This document shows, piece by piece, positions 7,989 through 17,387 of a DNA stretch of 64,000 nt; position 1 is the stretch's first letter, and each line of letters opens with the position of its first letter. The stretch comes from WRGA01 sp031553395. Lineage in GTDB: Bacteria; Bacteroidota; Bacteroidia; Bacteroidales; WRGA01. Location: NCBI GenBank assembly GCA_031553395.1, contig JAVBLR010000008.1:62001-126000 (forward strand), in the 5' to 3' direction. The notes beneath the pieces were generated by a model. It ran no database searches, was not told where the DNA came from, and saw nothing but the letters and a program-made list of their open reading frames with translations. The position numbers and the translations under genes are program-made.

Positions 7989-8858
7989 ATGAATTTCAAA
8001 TCAAGCATAAAATATCGTACAACAGCTGATAAAACCTTTTTCGGAGTTATTTGCTTTTTTGCAGCATTAACAATGATTCCACTTTTTCTCATTTTATGGG
8101 AATTGTTAAAAAAAGGGTATAAACAGTTTAATATTAACTTATTTACCGAAGTTGCTCCAACTTCTATGGATGCCATGTTGGCAAAAATGAGTTCGGAAGC
8201 AATTCCCGGAGGTGTATTGAACGGTATTACCGGAGGCTTATTGATTATCCTGTTGGCAATTGTTATTGCTATTCCAATTGGGATTTTAGCCGGAGTATAT
8301 TTGGCTGATAAACCCAAAACCTTCTTTTCGGGATTAATCCGTTATTTAACCGATTTGATTCAGGGAACACCTTCCATAGTTGTCGGAATTATTGCTTATG
8401 CATGGGTAGTTAAGCCTTTGCATTCTTATTCGGCATTAGCGGGAAGTGTTGCTTTAGCAATTATGATGATGCCGCTGGTTATACGTTCGACCGAAGAAAC
8501 ACTGAAAATGCTTCCTGTAAGTTTAAAAGAAGCAGGCTTAGCATTAGGTGCGTCTTACACGAATGTAGTATTGAAAATATTATTACCTTCGGCCTTCGGA
8601 GGTCTATTTACCGGAATATTGCTTGCTATATCGCGCATTATGGGAGAAACAGCGCCATTAATGCTAACTGCCTTAGGCGCATCCATGATAAATTGGGATA
8701 TATACAAGCCAACCAGTTCTATTCCGTTGTTAATTTGGGAATTTTACAACGACCCCAATTTAGTGGATTTAGTATGGTCATCGTCCTTACTTTTATTAGT
8801 AATAATTTTAACGTTGAACCTAACCGCCAAGAGCATTGCACGTAGGTGGAAAATTTAG
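7989..8858 (+). CDS. pstA: Phosphate ABC transporter permease PstA
   Basis: This 289-residue inner-membrane partner of PstC has about six transmembrane segments. The DLIQGTPSIVVGIIAYAWVV motif and the EAA loop (LPVSLKEAGLALGASYTNVV) are typical of PstA. The gap to pstB (8859-8931) contains a partial TAACAAATAA-type repeat like those seen elsewhere in the operon. Confidence 0.95.
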   Translation: MNFKSSIKYRTTADKTFFGVICFFAALTMIPLFLILWELLKKGYKQFNINLFTEVAPTSMDAMLAKMSSEAIPGGVLNGITGGLLIILLAIVIAIPIGILAGVYLADKPKTFFSGLIRYLTDLIQGTPSIVVGIIAYAWVVKPLHSYSALAGSVALAIMMMPLVIRSTEETLKMLPVSLKEAGLALGASYTNVVLKILLPSAFGGLFTGILLAISRIMGETAPLMLTALGASMINWDIYKPTSSIPLLIWEFYNDPNLVDLVWSSSLLLLVIILTLNLTAKSIARRWKI

Positions 8859-8931
8859 ATATTGGCTTCGCCGTTTTATGCTAATAACTAACAACAAAAA
8901 TAACTGATAACAAATAATATAACAGTTACTA

Positions 8932-9708
8932 ATGGATAATAGTACAAATGAAGGGTATTTTCTCGAACTGAAAAATGTGTGTGTATCTTACTCGCCGGGA
9001 AAAAATGCGGTAAATGATGTAAGTGCAGGCATTAATAAACATACGATTACGGCTATTATGGGTCCTTCGGGATGTGGAAAAAGTACATTATTGAGGGCAA
9101 TCAACCGAATGCACGAACTTTATCCGAATATCGAAACAAAAGGAGAGATTCTGCTGAAAGGAAAAAACGTACTGAAAATGAATCCAATGGAAGTACGCCG
9201 AATGGCCGGAATGGTTTTTCAACGTCCTAATCCTTTTCCGACGATGAGTATTTATGAAAATGTAATTGCCGGATATAAATTAAATGGTATCAGCCTGAAA
9301 AAAAGCGAAAAAGACGAAATTGTTGAAACAAGCTTGAAAAACGTTGCGCTTTGGGATGAAGTGAAAGACTCTATGACAAAAAAAGGGTCTTTCCTTTCAG
9401 GCGGACAACAGCAACGGCTTTGCATCGCCCGTGCGTTGGCTTTGAAACCCGAGCTTTTACTAATGGATGAACCAACTTCGGCATTAGACCCGATTTCAAC
9501 CAATCGTATCGAAGAATTGTTACTTGAATTGAAAGAACAATTTACGATTGTAATTGTAACTCATAATATGTCGCAAGCTGCCCGGATATCAGACCATTCG
9601 ATGTTTATGTATTTAGGAGACTTAGTAGAATACGATACAACAAAACAAATGTTTACCAAACCAAAAGACAAACGCACCGAGGATTATCTAACAGGAGTAT
9701 TCGGATAA
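8932..9708 (+). CDS. pstB: Phosphate ABC transporter ATPase PstB
   Basis: This 258-residue cytoplasmic ATPase drives phosphate import through PstCA. It has Walker A GPSGCGKST (residues 44-52), a Q-loop in MVFQRPNPFPTMSIYENV, the ABC signature LSGGQQQR, Walker B LLLMDEP with the TSALDP D-loop, and the switch His in IVTHNMSQAARISDH. FQRPNPFP and the length are typical of PstB. Confidence 0.97.
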   Translation: MDNSTNEGYFLELKNVCVSYSPGKNAVNDVSAGINKHTITAIMGPSGCGKSTLLRAINRMHELYPNIETKGEILLKGKNVLKMNPMEVRRMAGMVFQRPNPFPTMSIYENVIAGYKLNGISLKKSEKDEIVETSLKNVALWDEVKDSMTKKGSFLSGGQQQRLCIARALALKPELLLMDEPTSALDPISTNRIEELLLELKEQFTIVIVTHNMSQAARISDHSMFMYLGDLVEYDTTKQMFTKPKDKRTEDYLTGVFG

Positions 9709-9712
9709 TTAT

Positions 9713-9816
9713 AATTAAGAATTAAGAGTTAAGAATTAAGAGTTAAAAAAACAATTGGTTCTTATCTAATTAGTTCTTAGAATTTCAACTTTTAATTTTT
9801 AACTCTTAACTCTTAA
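9713..9816. repeat. Palindromic element built on AATTAAGAGTTAAG (pstB-phoU gap)
   Basis: The left arm (9713-9746) repeats AATTAAG/AGTTAAG. The right arm (9790-9816) repeats CTTAACT, its reverse complement. The same word reappears at 52246-52309. Confidence 0.75.
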
Positions 9817-9823
9817 CATTAAA

Positions 9824-10501
9824 GTGACTTCAATAAAATCAAAATATTTAGACCAATTGATGAATGATTTTCAGCTTTTGTCTGAAATTGTTCTTTCCCA
9901 AATAAGTGTAACTCATAACTTGTTATTGTCCAAGGAAGAACCTAACCCGGAAATATATGAGGGTGTGGAACGCAATGAAATTATCATTGATGGGCTGGAT
10001 GTCAAAATAAGAGAAGAAGTAATTAATGCAACGCTTCTTTTTACGCCTCGTGCTACAGATTTACGGAAAATAATTGCTTATCACGATATGACAATCTATC
10101 TCGAACGGATAGGTGATTTGATACTGAATGTTGCTCATTTTACCAAAAGGATGGATTTGAATTTATCTGAATTTGATGCATTTAAAGGATTGATTGATAA
10201 AATGTTGAATCATGTCGAAAAGATGGTACGAAATGCTGTTATTGCTTTTTCCTGCGAAGATAATTCAATCGCTTACAAAACTATTTCAACAGATGATAAA
10301 GTAGATGAATTGTTTAAGGAAGTTACGGAGAAATTGGCGGAAGTATTCAAAAACCGTCCACTATCGGAACAGGAGCTGAAGAATATTATGAGTATCAACA
10401 GTATTTCCTACAATATCGAACGAATTGGCGATAATGCAACAAATATTGCAGAATCAGCGATTTATTTAACAGACGGAAAAGATATAAGGCATAGCCATTA
10501 A
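9824..10501 (+). CDS. phoU: Phosphate signalling regulator PhoU
   Basis: This 225-residue cytoplasmic protein has the two PhoU helical-bundle repeats. Each contains the metal-binding-type E/DxxxD motif: YLERIGDLILNVAHF in the first half and NIERIGDNATNIAE in the second. PhoU links the state of the Pst transporter to the PhoR kinase and limits phosphate uptake. The start is GTG at 9824 (MTSIKSKYLDQL); no ATG lies close upstream in this frame. Confidence 0.95.
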   Translation: MTSIKSKYLDQLMNDFQLLSEIVLSQISVTHNLLLSKEEPNPEIYEGVERNEIIIDGLDVKIREEVINATLLFTPRATDLRKIIAYHDMTIYLERIGDLILNVAHFTKRMDLNLSEFDAFKGLIDKMLNHVEKMVRNAVIAFSCEDNSIAYKTISTDDKVDELFKEVTEKLAEVFKNRPLSEQELKNIMSINSISYNIERIGDNATNIAESAIYLTDGKDIRHSH

Positions 10502-10505
10502 CAAA

Positions 10506-10596
10506 TGTTATTGGTTACTTATTCACTTCGTTCATGTTATAAGTTATTTGTTTACATTTATGAAATCCAATAACAAATAACAGATAACAAATAACA
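10506..10596. repeat. Palindromic element built on TTATTTG/TAACAAATAACA (phoU-regulator gap)
   Basis: TGTTATTGGTTA and AAGTTATTTG on the left are answered by CCAATAACAAATAACAGATA and a repeat of it on the right (10567-10596). It is the same word class as the element after the porin gene. Confidence 0.65.
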
Positions 10597-10603
10597 CACA
10601 AAT

Positions 10604-11287
10604 ATGAATACAGCAAAATTATTAATAGTCGATGACGAAGCCGATATTCGGGAAATATTGGAATTTAATCTTAAAAATGAAGGTTTTGATGTCGATACGG
10701 CATCTTCGGCTGAAGAAGCATTAAAAATTCTTTCGCCCGAACATCATTTGATTATTTTGGATGTGATGATGGGAGGAATGTCGGGTTTCAGAATGGCCGA
10801 AAGACTTCGGAAAGAAGCTAATTTTACTCCTATTATTTTCCTTACGGCAAGAGATACCGAAAATGATATGCTTACAGGTTTTTCAACAGGCGGAGATGAT
10901 TATATCGCCAAACCTTTCTCTATCAAAGAAGTTTCGGCAAGGGTAAAAGCTGTATTAAAAAGAACGGAAAGCCAAACAAGCATCGAAAAAGAACCGATAT
11001 TGATTGTTGACGGATTAAAAGTTGATTCGGAATTAAAACAAGTAACAATCGATGATACGCCAGTTACATTAACCAAAAAAGAATTTGAAATTCTAAAATT
11101 GTTAATGAAAAATCCATCACGCATCTATACCCGTGAAGAAATTCTGGATAAAATATGGAAAGAAGACGGTTATGTTTTGGAACGAACTGTGGATGTCCAT
11201 ATTACCCGACTGAGAAAAAAACTCGGCGAATATGGAAATTATATTGTAAATCGTTCTGGATATGGATATTGTTTTAAAAGCAGTTAG
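10604..11287 (+). CDS. OmpR/PhoB-family response regulator
   Basis: This 227-residue DNA-binding regulator has an N-terminal receiver domain with the acidic pocket (VDDE, residues 9-12), phosphoacceptor Asp53 in LIILDVMM, Thr in FLTARD and Lys in YIAKPF. The C-terminal winged helix has YTREEILDKIW and the recognition segment VDVHITRLRKKLG, ending RSGYGYCF. Its place after phoU and before a PhoR-like kinase makes it the likely PhoB, acting on the Pho-box-like sites at 4709 and 5898; that link is inferred. Confidence 0.92.
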   Translation: MNTAKLLIVDDEADIREILEFNLKNEGFDVDTASSAEEALKILSPEHHLIILDVMMGGMSGFRMAERLRKEANFTPIIFLTARDTENDMLTGFSTGGDDYIAKPFSIKEVSARVKAVLKRTESQTSIEKEPILIVDGLKVDSELKQVTIDDTPVTLTKKEFEILKLLMKNPSRIYTREEILDKIWKEDGYVLERTVDVHITRLRKKLGEYGNYIVNRSGYGYCFKSS

Positions 11288-11332
11288 AGGCCAATTGCTC
11301 TATTATTCGTCTAACTACTAAAAATAAACATC

Positions 11333-13069
11333 ATGAAACTAAGTTATAAAAAAAGGACTTTCATCTATACATTTCTCATTCTTGCTTTATTTACTGCAGG
11401 AATGATTATTGTAGAACAAAACCGTGAAAAATTTTACAAAACCGAAGGGTTGGAGGCATCGTTGAATGATTATGCCAATATTATTCATAAGTATATTAAA
11501 CATAATGATTTAACGAATAATAATATTGATTCATTAAAAACATTGATGCCAATGTTTCCCGAAAATATTCGTGTCACAGTCATAAAGGAAGATGGCAACG
11601 TAATGTTCGATAATGATTTTTCAAATCCTCAAGAATTGGAAAACCATAAGGAACGCCCCGAAATAAAAAAGGCTTTAATCAATAACTTCGGAACAAATAT
11701 CCGTAATTCATCTTCTACCCATACCGAATATTTGTATTATGCGCGGCACTATGAAAATTATTTTGTACGGGTTGCTTTGCCTTATGATATTCAGGTAAAG
11801 GCATTTATGAAGTCGGATAATGTTTTCTTATATATCATTATCATTTTGTTTGTTATTGTAATTATTGCTTTAAATTATATCCTGAATCGTTTTAACAAGT
11901 CAATTTCTCAGTTAAAGGATTTTGTCCTTTCAGCTCAAAGTGGCAATCCTATTCCCGAAAATATTTCTTTTCCGAATGATGAATTGGGCGAAATTGCAAC
12001 AAGTGTCGTAAAAGTATACAAACAAGAAGAAGAAAATAAGAAGAAAATTGCTATAGAAAGAGAAAAACTACTGCAACATTTTCATTATTCGAAAGAGGGA
12101 TTATGTTTTTTTACCCGAAAAAGAAAAAAGGTATATGCCAATACTCATTTTATACAATTACTGAATGTTATCATTGACAAACCAACTTTTAATCCGGAAT
12201 GTATTTTCGAAGAGGAGGCTTTTAAAGATGTGCAGGAATTTTTGAAAAATCCGAAAAAAGAATCATTGTATACCACGAAAATAACCCGTAATGGTTATCA
12301 TTTCAGCATACATGTTTTCATTTTTGATGATGGAAGTTTCGAGGTTACAATCCATGATATTACAAAATTGGAAAAAACCCGTTTGCTCAAGCAGGAAATG
12401 ACCAATAATATTGCACATGAACTTCGTACACCTGTTACAAGCATTCGTGCATTTCTCGAAACATTGATGGAAAAGAAGGATATTGATGAAGAAAAACGTA
12501 ATTTCTTCTTGAACAGGGCACATTCTCAGATTGTACGTTTGTCAGAGTTAATACAAGATATTAGCCTGATTACAAAAACGGAAGAAGCTCCCGACCGTTT
12601 CAATATGGAAAAAGTGCAAATAAAACCTTTATTGGATGAACTCAAAAATGATCTGGAAATGACACTTTCGACACATCATATTACGCTGGGGTTTGATGTA
12701 TCGGAGAAAGTTGAAGTGAATGGAAACCGGACGTTGCTTTATTCCATTTTCCGGAATTTGGTTGATAATTCGATACGCCACGGTGGAGACAACATCAACA
12801 TCTTCATCAATAATTATACTGAAAACTCCGAATACTACTATTTCTCCTATTATGATACGGGAAAAGGCGTAGATGAAATTCATCTAAATCGGTTATTCGA
12901 ACGTTTTTATCGTGTAAACGAAGGCCGTACACGCGATACCGGCGGCTCTGGATTAGGACTTTCTATCGTAAAAAATGCAATCCTTTTCCATAAAGGTGAA
13001 ATCGTTGCCAAAAACCGTCCGGAAGGCGGATTAGAGTTTCTGTTTACATTGAAGAAAGTACAAGGATAG
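11333..13069 (+). CDS. PhoR-like membrane sensor histidine kinase
   Basis: This 578-residue inner-membrane kinase has a first membrane segment (FIYTFLILALFTAGMIIV), a periplasmic sensor part to about residue 160, a second membrane segment (YIIIILFVIVIIALNYIL) and a linker/PAS-like region. The HisKA motif NIAHELRTP contains phosphoaccepting His362. The ATPase domain has NLVDNSIRHGG, DTGKGVDE, LFERFYRV and GGSGLGLSIVKN. It would sense the Pst/PhoU state and phosphorylate the preceding regulator, 45 bp upstream. It converges on the hybrid regulator gene with only a 24-bp gap. Confidence 0.92.
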   Translation: MKLSYKKRTFIYTFLILALFTAGMIIVEQNREKFYKTEGLEASLNDYANIIHKYIKHNDLTNNNIDSLKTLMPMFPENIRVTVIKEDGNVMFDNDFSNPQELENHKERPEIKKALINNFGTNIRNSSSTHTEYLYYARHYENYFVRVALPYDIQVKAFMKSDNVFLYIIIILFVIVIIALNYILNRFNKSISQLKDFVLSAQSGNPIPENISFPNDELGEIATSVVKVYKQEEENKKKIAIEREKLLQHFHYSKEGLCFFTRKRKKVYANTHFIQLLNVIIDKPTFNPECIFEEEAFKDVQEFLKNPKKESLYTTKITRNGYHFSIHVFIFDDGSFEVTIHDITKLEKTRLLKQEMTNNIAHELRTPVTSIRAFLETLMEKKDIDEEKRNFFLNRAHSQIVRLSELIQDISLITKTEEAPDRFNMEKVQIKPLLDELKNDLEMTLSTHHITLGFDVSEKVEVNGNRTLLYSIFRNLVDNSIRHGGDNINIFINNYTENSEYYYFSYYDTGKGVDEIHLNRLFERFYRVNEGRTRDTGGSGLGLSIVKNAILFHKGEIVAKNRPEGGLEFLFTLKKVQG

Positions 13070-13093
13070 TGAATGTGAGATTTTTTTTTCAAT

Positions 13094-16000
13094 CTATAAT
13101 TGTTCACTACCCATAAAGTCTTTAGGCAATTTTCCAAAATGTTCATAAAAGCATTTGGAGAAATAAGATGGAGTATTAAATCCTACAATAATGCAGACTT
13201 CGTTTATACGATATTTCCCTGTCGATAATAACTCGGCACTTTTATTCAATCGAATTAATTTGATGTAATCATTAGGAGTTAATCCGGTAATATTTTTGAT
13301 TTTCTTTTGAAAGTTCGTCCTGCTGATGGCAAATTCACTGGAAAGGCTGTCTATGGAAAATTTTTCGTCCGACATGTTATCTAATATGAAAGCGTTTAGT
13401 TTTTTGACAAATTCGGCACTTTCATTGTTCTCGGTATTGTTTCTTTTGAAATATTGCAAAGGAGATTTAATGAAGTTTCTACGAAGCTTGGTCCTGTTTT
13501 CTACAATACTATTGATTTGAGCTTTTAATTGCTCCAATGAAAAAGGTTTTTCCATATAAACATCTGCCCCTTTTTTCAAGCCTTCGATTTTGGTCGAAGT
13601 ATCTGTTTTTGCCGATAATAAAATAAGTGGAAGGTGTGAGTATGCGGGATTGCCTTTCAGCTCATTGCATAACTCCAAACCATCCATTTTAGGCATCATA
13701 ATATCGGAAATAATGATGTCTATATTAGAATGCTTTAATATTTTCAGCGCTTCAATGCCATTTTCGGCTTCGAGGATATTATATTGTTCGATTAAACAAT
13801 CCTTCATAAAAATGCGCAACTCTTCATTATCTTCTACGATTAATATAGTGTATTCGTATTCAGGCTCTACTGTTTCTACCTGATAATTAACTTTCTCAGA
13901 AGAATCTTCTTGATCATTATTTTCAATTTTTTCAGTTTTTAGCATAGGAAGTTCCAATGTAAAAATGCAACCTTTTCCATATTCGGACTGTACGGAAATA
14001 TTTCCTCCAAGTTTTTTTGCAAGAGATTGGGATAATGAAAGACCCAATCCGGATCCTTGTTTGGTATAGTTATCAGAATTATCTACTTGATAAAACGGTT
14101 CGAAAATTTTATCCTGAAAATCTTTTTTGATTCCATTTCCATTGTCTTCAACTGATAAATAAAGAATTTCTCCGCTAGTAACCAGCCTTACACTTATTTT
14201 GTCCTTTGTGAATTTTACAGCATTAGAAATTAAATTGCTGATAATCTTATATAAAGCTTCGGAATCGACATAACTCAATATATTGTTTTCCTGAATATCA
14301 AGATTCATCTCAATATGATGTATTTTAATATCCTGATAATGTTGGTCATAAACCTTTTTGACAATCTTCACGACATTTTGATAGCGAAGATTAAGCAGAA
14401 ACATATCATTTTCAATTTTTCTGAAGTCGAGTAACTGATTAACTAAATCAAGTAAACGATTGGTATTACGTTTAATTAAATTCAGATTTTTATTTACTTT
14501 TTCATTGGTATCTTCCGAATCAATAATATTTTCTAACGGTGCTGTAATTAATGAGAGTGGCGTCCTGATTTCATGGGCAATATTAGTGAAGAAATTAATT
14601 TTTGATTCGTAAATTTCTTTTTCTTTTGCTATCTGATATCTGTATTGTTTTTCCTGATTTTTATTATTGATGCGTTTGTGATATTTTGAAACAACGTATA
14701 ATATAATACCTGTGAAAAAGACAAAGTACAATATAAGCATGTAAGTTTCCAACCAAAAAGGAGGTTTTATTTTAATGTTAATAATTGTCTCTTCACTCCA
14801 TATTCCGTCGTTATTTGTACCTTTTATTTTCAATACATAATTACCCGGAGGAATATTCATGTATTGAGCCATTTTTCTGGATGTATAATTCCAGGTTTTG
14901 TCGAAGCCGTCTAATTTGTAAGCAAAGGAGTTACTTTCCGGAAAAATATAACTTAGCGAAGCAAATTCAAAACTGAAATTAGATTGAAAATGTTTCAGGA
15001 TAATTTCTTTTGTTGTCCCCAACGAACATTTGAGAGGAGATGATTCTTCTCCCGGAAAAACTTCTTGATTAAATATGCGAAATCCAGTAAGAACAACTTT
15101 AGGAACACAATTATTTAAGTTCAGTTCTTTAGGATTTAATAAGATAAAACCATTGGTTCCTCCGAAATACAATCGGTTATCTGATGATGTCAATGCACAT
15201 TTTGAGTTATATTGCATTTCTTTTCCAATATATCCAAAGGTTTTTATGTTGAAAGAATCAGAAGATATTTTGATAATTCCTCTTCTTGTACTGACCCATA
15301 AATCACCTTCTTTATCATTTAAAATAGAATAAATACTGTTGGATGGCATTCCTGATTTTTCATTCAGAACCTTTTCTATTTCTCCATTCATAGTATTATA
15401 TAATACGAGTCCTTCATTTTTTGTACCTATCCACAGGTAATTTGGTTTAGAGTAGTGGATGCAACTCAAATCATTACTGATAAGAGTAAATTTTGGATCA
15501 GACTTGTTTGAGAAGTTTTTCCATGTTCCATCCGGGTTCCAACGGAAAAGTCCATAAGAATAAGTTGCAAACCAAACAGTTCCGGAAGAATCTTCAGCAA
15601 TATCGACTATTGCTATACCAAAAAGAGGTTTTAATGTTTTAAGTTCTCCATCAGGTTCTTTATACGCACATCCTCCTGATTCCATCGCAAACAGGATTCC
15701 TCCTTTGGAAGTTTTGAATATAGATTTTCCTTCGATTGTTCTAATATTTATTTTTTCAATGATTTTTCCTGTTTGGAGGGAAATTACATTTATTTCTCTT
15801 CCATAAATACTAACATAAAGGTTATCCTGATCTCTTAACATTCCTTGGATGTTGTGGTAATCCATTTTAAATGCCTCTTCCATTTCATTCTTATTCGGGT
15901 TGAAGCGATAAATAATATTGTTGTTATGGGTTGCTATCAGTATATTACCATTTTTTTCTTCTACAATACCACTAATAATATACTTTCTGGAGGTTTTTTC

Positions 16001-17014
16001 CAAAAAGACATTAGAATAAGAAAATTTGTTAATGGAAGGAGAAAAATAATTAACTCCACCGAAATAAGTTCCGATCCAGAACGATCCTTCTTTATCTTGG
16101 GCTATAGAAAAAATAGAATTATCAGATGTATCATCATTAGTATCGTTTTCTTTAATTATTTTATAAGTTTCGGAATCAGTGTCGAAAATGATTAGACCTT
16201 TATCTGAACCCATGATCAGTTCGTGGTCTGAATATTTAGTAATGGCTTTTACACTTCCCGTGTTTTGTAAATAATGTGATACTTCTTCACTGATGTTATT
16301 GTATTTGAATAATCCGTTTGTGGAAGTTCCTATCCATAGATTATTGTCATCATCACAATAAATGCTATATATGGTTTGCTTTCTTATATCTAATCCTTTC
16401 CGATTGGTTATTGGTGTAAAACGTTCATTTCTGGGGTCGAAGTGAATCATTCCTTTTCCGGCGGTTCCCAACCATAAATTGCCATAATTGTCAGCTATAA
16501 TGGTCCAAATGAAATTAGCAGGGGCATCTTCAAGCTTGTAATGTTTTTCAATAACGAGTTGATTGTTTAATTTATACAATCCATCACCATGACATGCTAC
16601 CCAAATATTTCCGTTTGCATCTTCAATAATGTCATTTACATTAACATCTTTCTTTTCACCTTTCTCTAATGGAATATGTTTGAAATTATCATGTGTTTTA
16701 TCATACAAATAAACACCGTTTCTAGTTCCAACCAATATTCTCTTTTTAGAAACCTCCTTGATGCAATGTATAAAATTGTGTCCGATAGATAAAGAATCGT
16801 TTTGTTGTTTCCTGTAGATTTTGAAATTATTACCATCAAAACGATTGAGCCCATCCATTGTTCCAAGCCACATAAACCCATCGCTATCTTGCATAACAGT
16901 CCAAACACAATTATGTGATAACCCATTTTCAATCTGATAATTCCTGAAGTAGGAGCAATGAAGAGGTAGAAGAAATAAAAAATGGAAAAAGAGAATAATA
17001 GAAAACTGCTTCAT
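13094..17014 (-). CDS. Hybrid two-component regulator (HTCS) of the adjacent PUL
   Basis: This 1306-residue single-protein sensor and regulator has a signal peptide and a periplasmic double beta-propeller made of Reg_prop repeats (for example DGFMWLGTMDGLNRFD, NLWIGTSTNGLFKYN). A Y_Y_Y domain (FAYKLDGFDKTWNYTSRK) and one membrane segment (MLILYFVFFTGIILYVVS) follow. The kinase core has His814 in IAHEIRTP, the receiver has Asp1104 in ISDIMMPKMDG, and an AraC-type helix-turn-helix ends the protein. Such proteins bind an oligosaccharide in the periplasm and activate the neighbouring PUL. It is divergent from the 17.4-51.5 kb PUL, so that is its likely target. The start is taken at MKQFSIILFF (17014), since the eight residues before it precede the signal peptide. 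TAGCTTTG (17036-17043, minus) could be its -7 element. Confidence 0.94.
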   Translation of the reverse strand: MKQFSIILFFHFLFLLPLHCSYFRNYQIENGLSHNCVWTVMQDSDGFMWLGTMDGLNRFDGNNFKIYRKQQNDSLSIGHNFIHCIKEVSKKRILVGTRNGVYLYDKTHDNFKHIPLEKGEKKDVNVNDIIEDANGNIWVACHGDGLYKLNNQLVIEKHYKLEDAPANFIWTIIADNYGNLWLGTAGKGMIHFDPRNERFTPITNRKGLDIRKQTIYSIYCDDDNNLWIGTSTNGLFKYNNISEEVSHYLQNTGSVKAITKYSDHELIMGSDKGLIIFDTDSETYKIIKENDTNDDTSDNSIFSIAQDKEGSFWIGTYFGGVNYFSPSINKFSYSNVFLEKTSRKYIISGIVEEKNGNILIATHNNNIIYRFNPNKNEMEEAFKMDYHNIQGMLRDQDNLYVSIYGREINVISLQTGKIIEKINIRTIEGKSIFKTSKGGILFAMESGGCAYKEPDGELKTLKPLFGIAIVDIAEDSSGTVWFATYSYGLFRWNPDGTWKNFSNKSDPKFTLISNDLSCIHYSKPNYLWIGTKNEGLVLYNTMNGEIEKVLNEKSGMPSNSIYSILNDKEGDLWVSTRRGIIKISSDSFNIKTFGYIGKEMQYNSKCALTSSDNRLYFGGTNGFILLNPKELNLNNCVPKVVLTGFRIFNQEVFPGEESSPLKCSLGTTKEIILKHFQSNFSFEFASLSYIFPESNSFAYKLDGFDKTWNYTSRKMAQYMNIPPGNYVLKIKGTNNDGIWSEETIINIKIKPPFWLETYMLILYFVFFTGIILYVVSKYHKRINNKNQEKQYRYQIAKEKEIYESKINFFTNIAHEIRTPLSLITAPLENIIDSEDTNEKVNKNLNLIKRNTNRLLDLVNQLLDFRKIENDMFLLNLRYQNVVKIVKKVYDQHYQDIKIHHIEMNLDIQENNILSYVDSEALYKIISNLISNAVKFTKDKISVRLVTSGEILYLSVEDNGNGIKKDFQDKIFEPFYQVDNSDNYTKQGSGLGLSLSQSLAKKLGGNISVQSEYGKGCIFTLELPMLKTEKIENNDQEDSSEKVNYQVETVEPEYEYTILIVEDNEELRIFMKDCLIEQYNILEAENGIEALKILKHSNIDIIISDIMMPKMDGLELCNELKGNPAYSHLPLILLSAKTDTSTKIEGLKKGADVYMEKPFSLEQLKAQINSIVENRTKLRRNFIKSPLQYFKRNNTENNESAEFVKKLNAFILDNMSDEKFSIDSLSSEFAISRTNFQKKIKNITGLTPNDYIKLIRLNKSAELLSTGKYRINEVCIIVGFNTPSYFSKCFYEHFGKLPKDFMGSEQL

Positions 17015-17387
17015 AGTATTAAATCGAAATAAAAACAAAGCTAATCAATTTTATGAATTCAAAATCTTGCACTTTACTCCTTACTATTGCTTTTTTTGTA
17101 TGCAAAAAAGCAGTACTTTCTTATTTTCAATAAATTAACTGATTTTTGAGAATTTTTAAATTCCTGATTTTTGCATAAATCTGTTAGATTTTTACATTTT
17201 ATATGCTTTTCCAGATTTTTTATAAAAAATAGACTTTTAAAAGATTAAATAATTAAAAAACAGATAATTACATACATCTGTCGTGGTTTTGTATTTTCCC
17301 GTTGGATTTTTGTATCTCCCAAGAATGAACCAATCTATATTTGCTTTCACAAATAATTACATCATTATTAATTTAAATTTTATTACC
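17015..17387. promoter_or_regulatory. Divergent regulatory region between the HTCS gene and the PUL
   Basis: This AT-rich, gene-free region should hold both promoters. On the plus strand TACATCTG (17273-17280) is TAnnTTTG-like. Just downstream are two imperfect direct repeats, TTTTGTATTTTCCC (17287-17300) and TTTTGTATCTCCC (17308-17320), about 21 bp apart, which could be activator half-sites or leader elements. TGCTTTTTT and AAAAAAGCA (about 17088-17112) form a small hairpin. The regulator binding site itself cannot be identified from one sequence. Confidence 0.4.
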
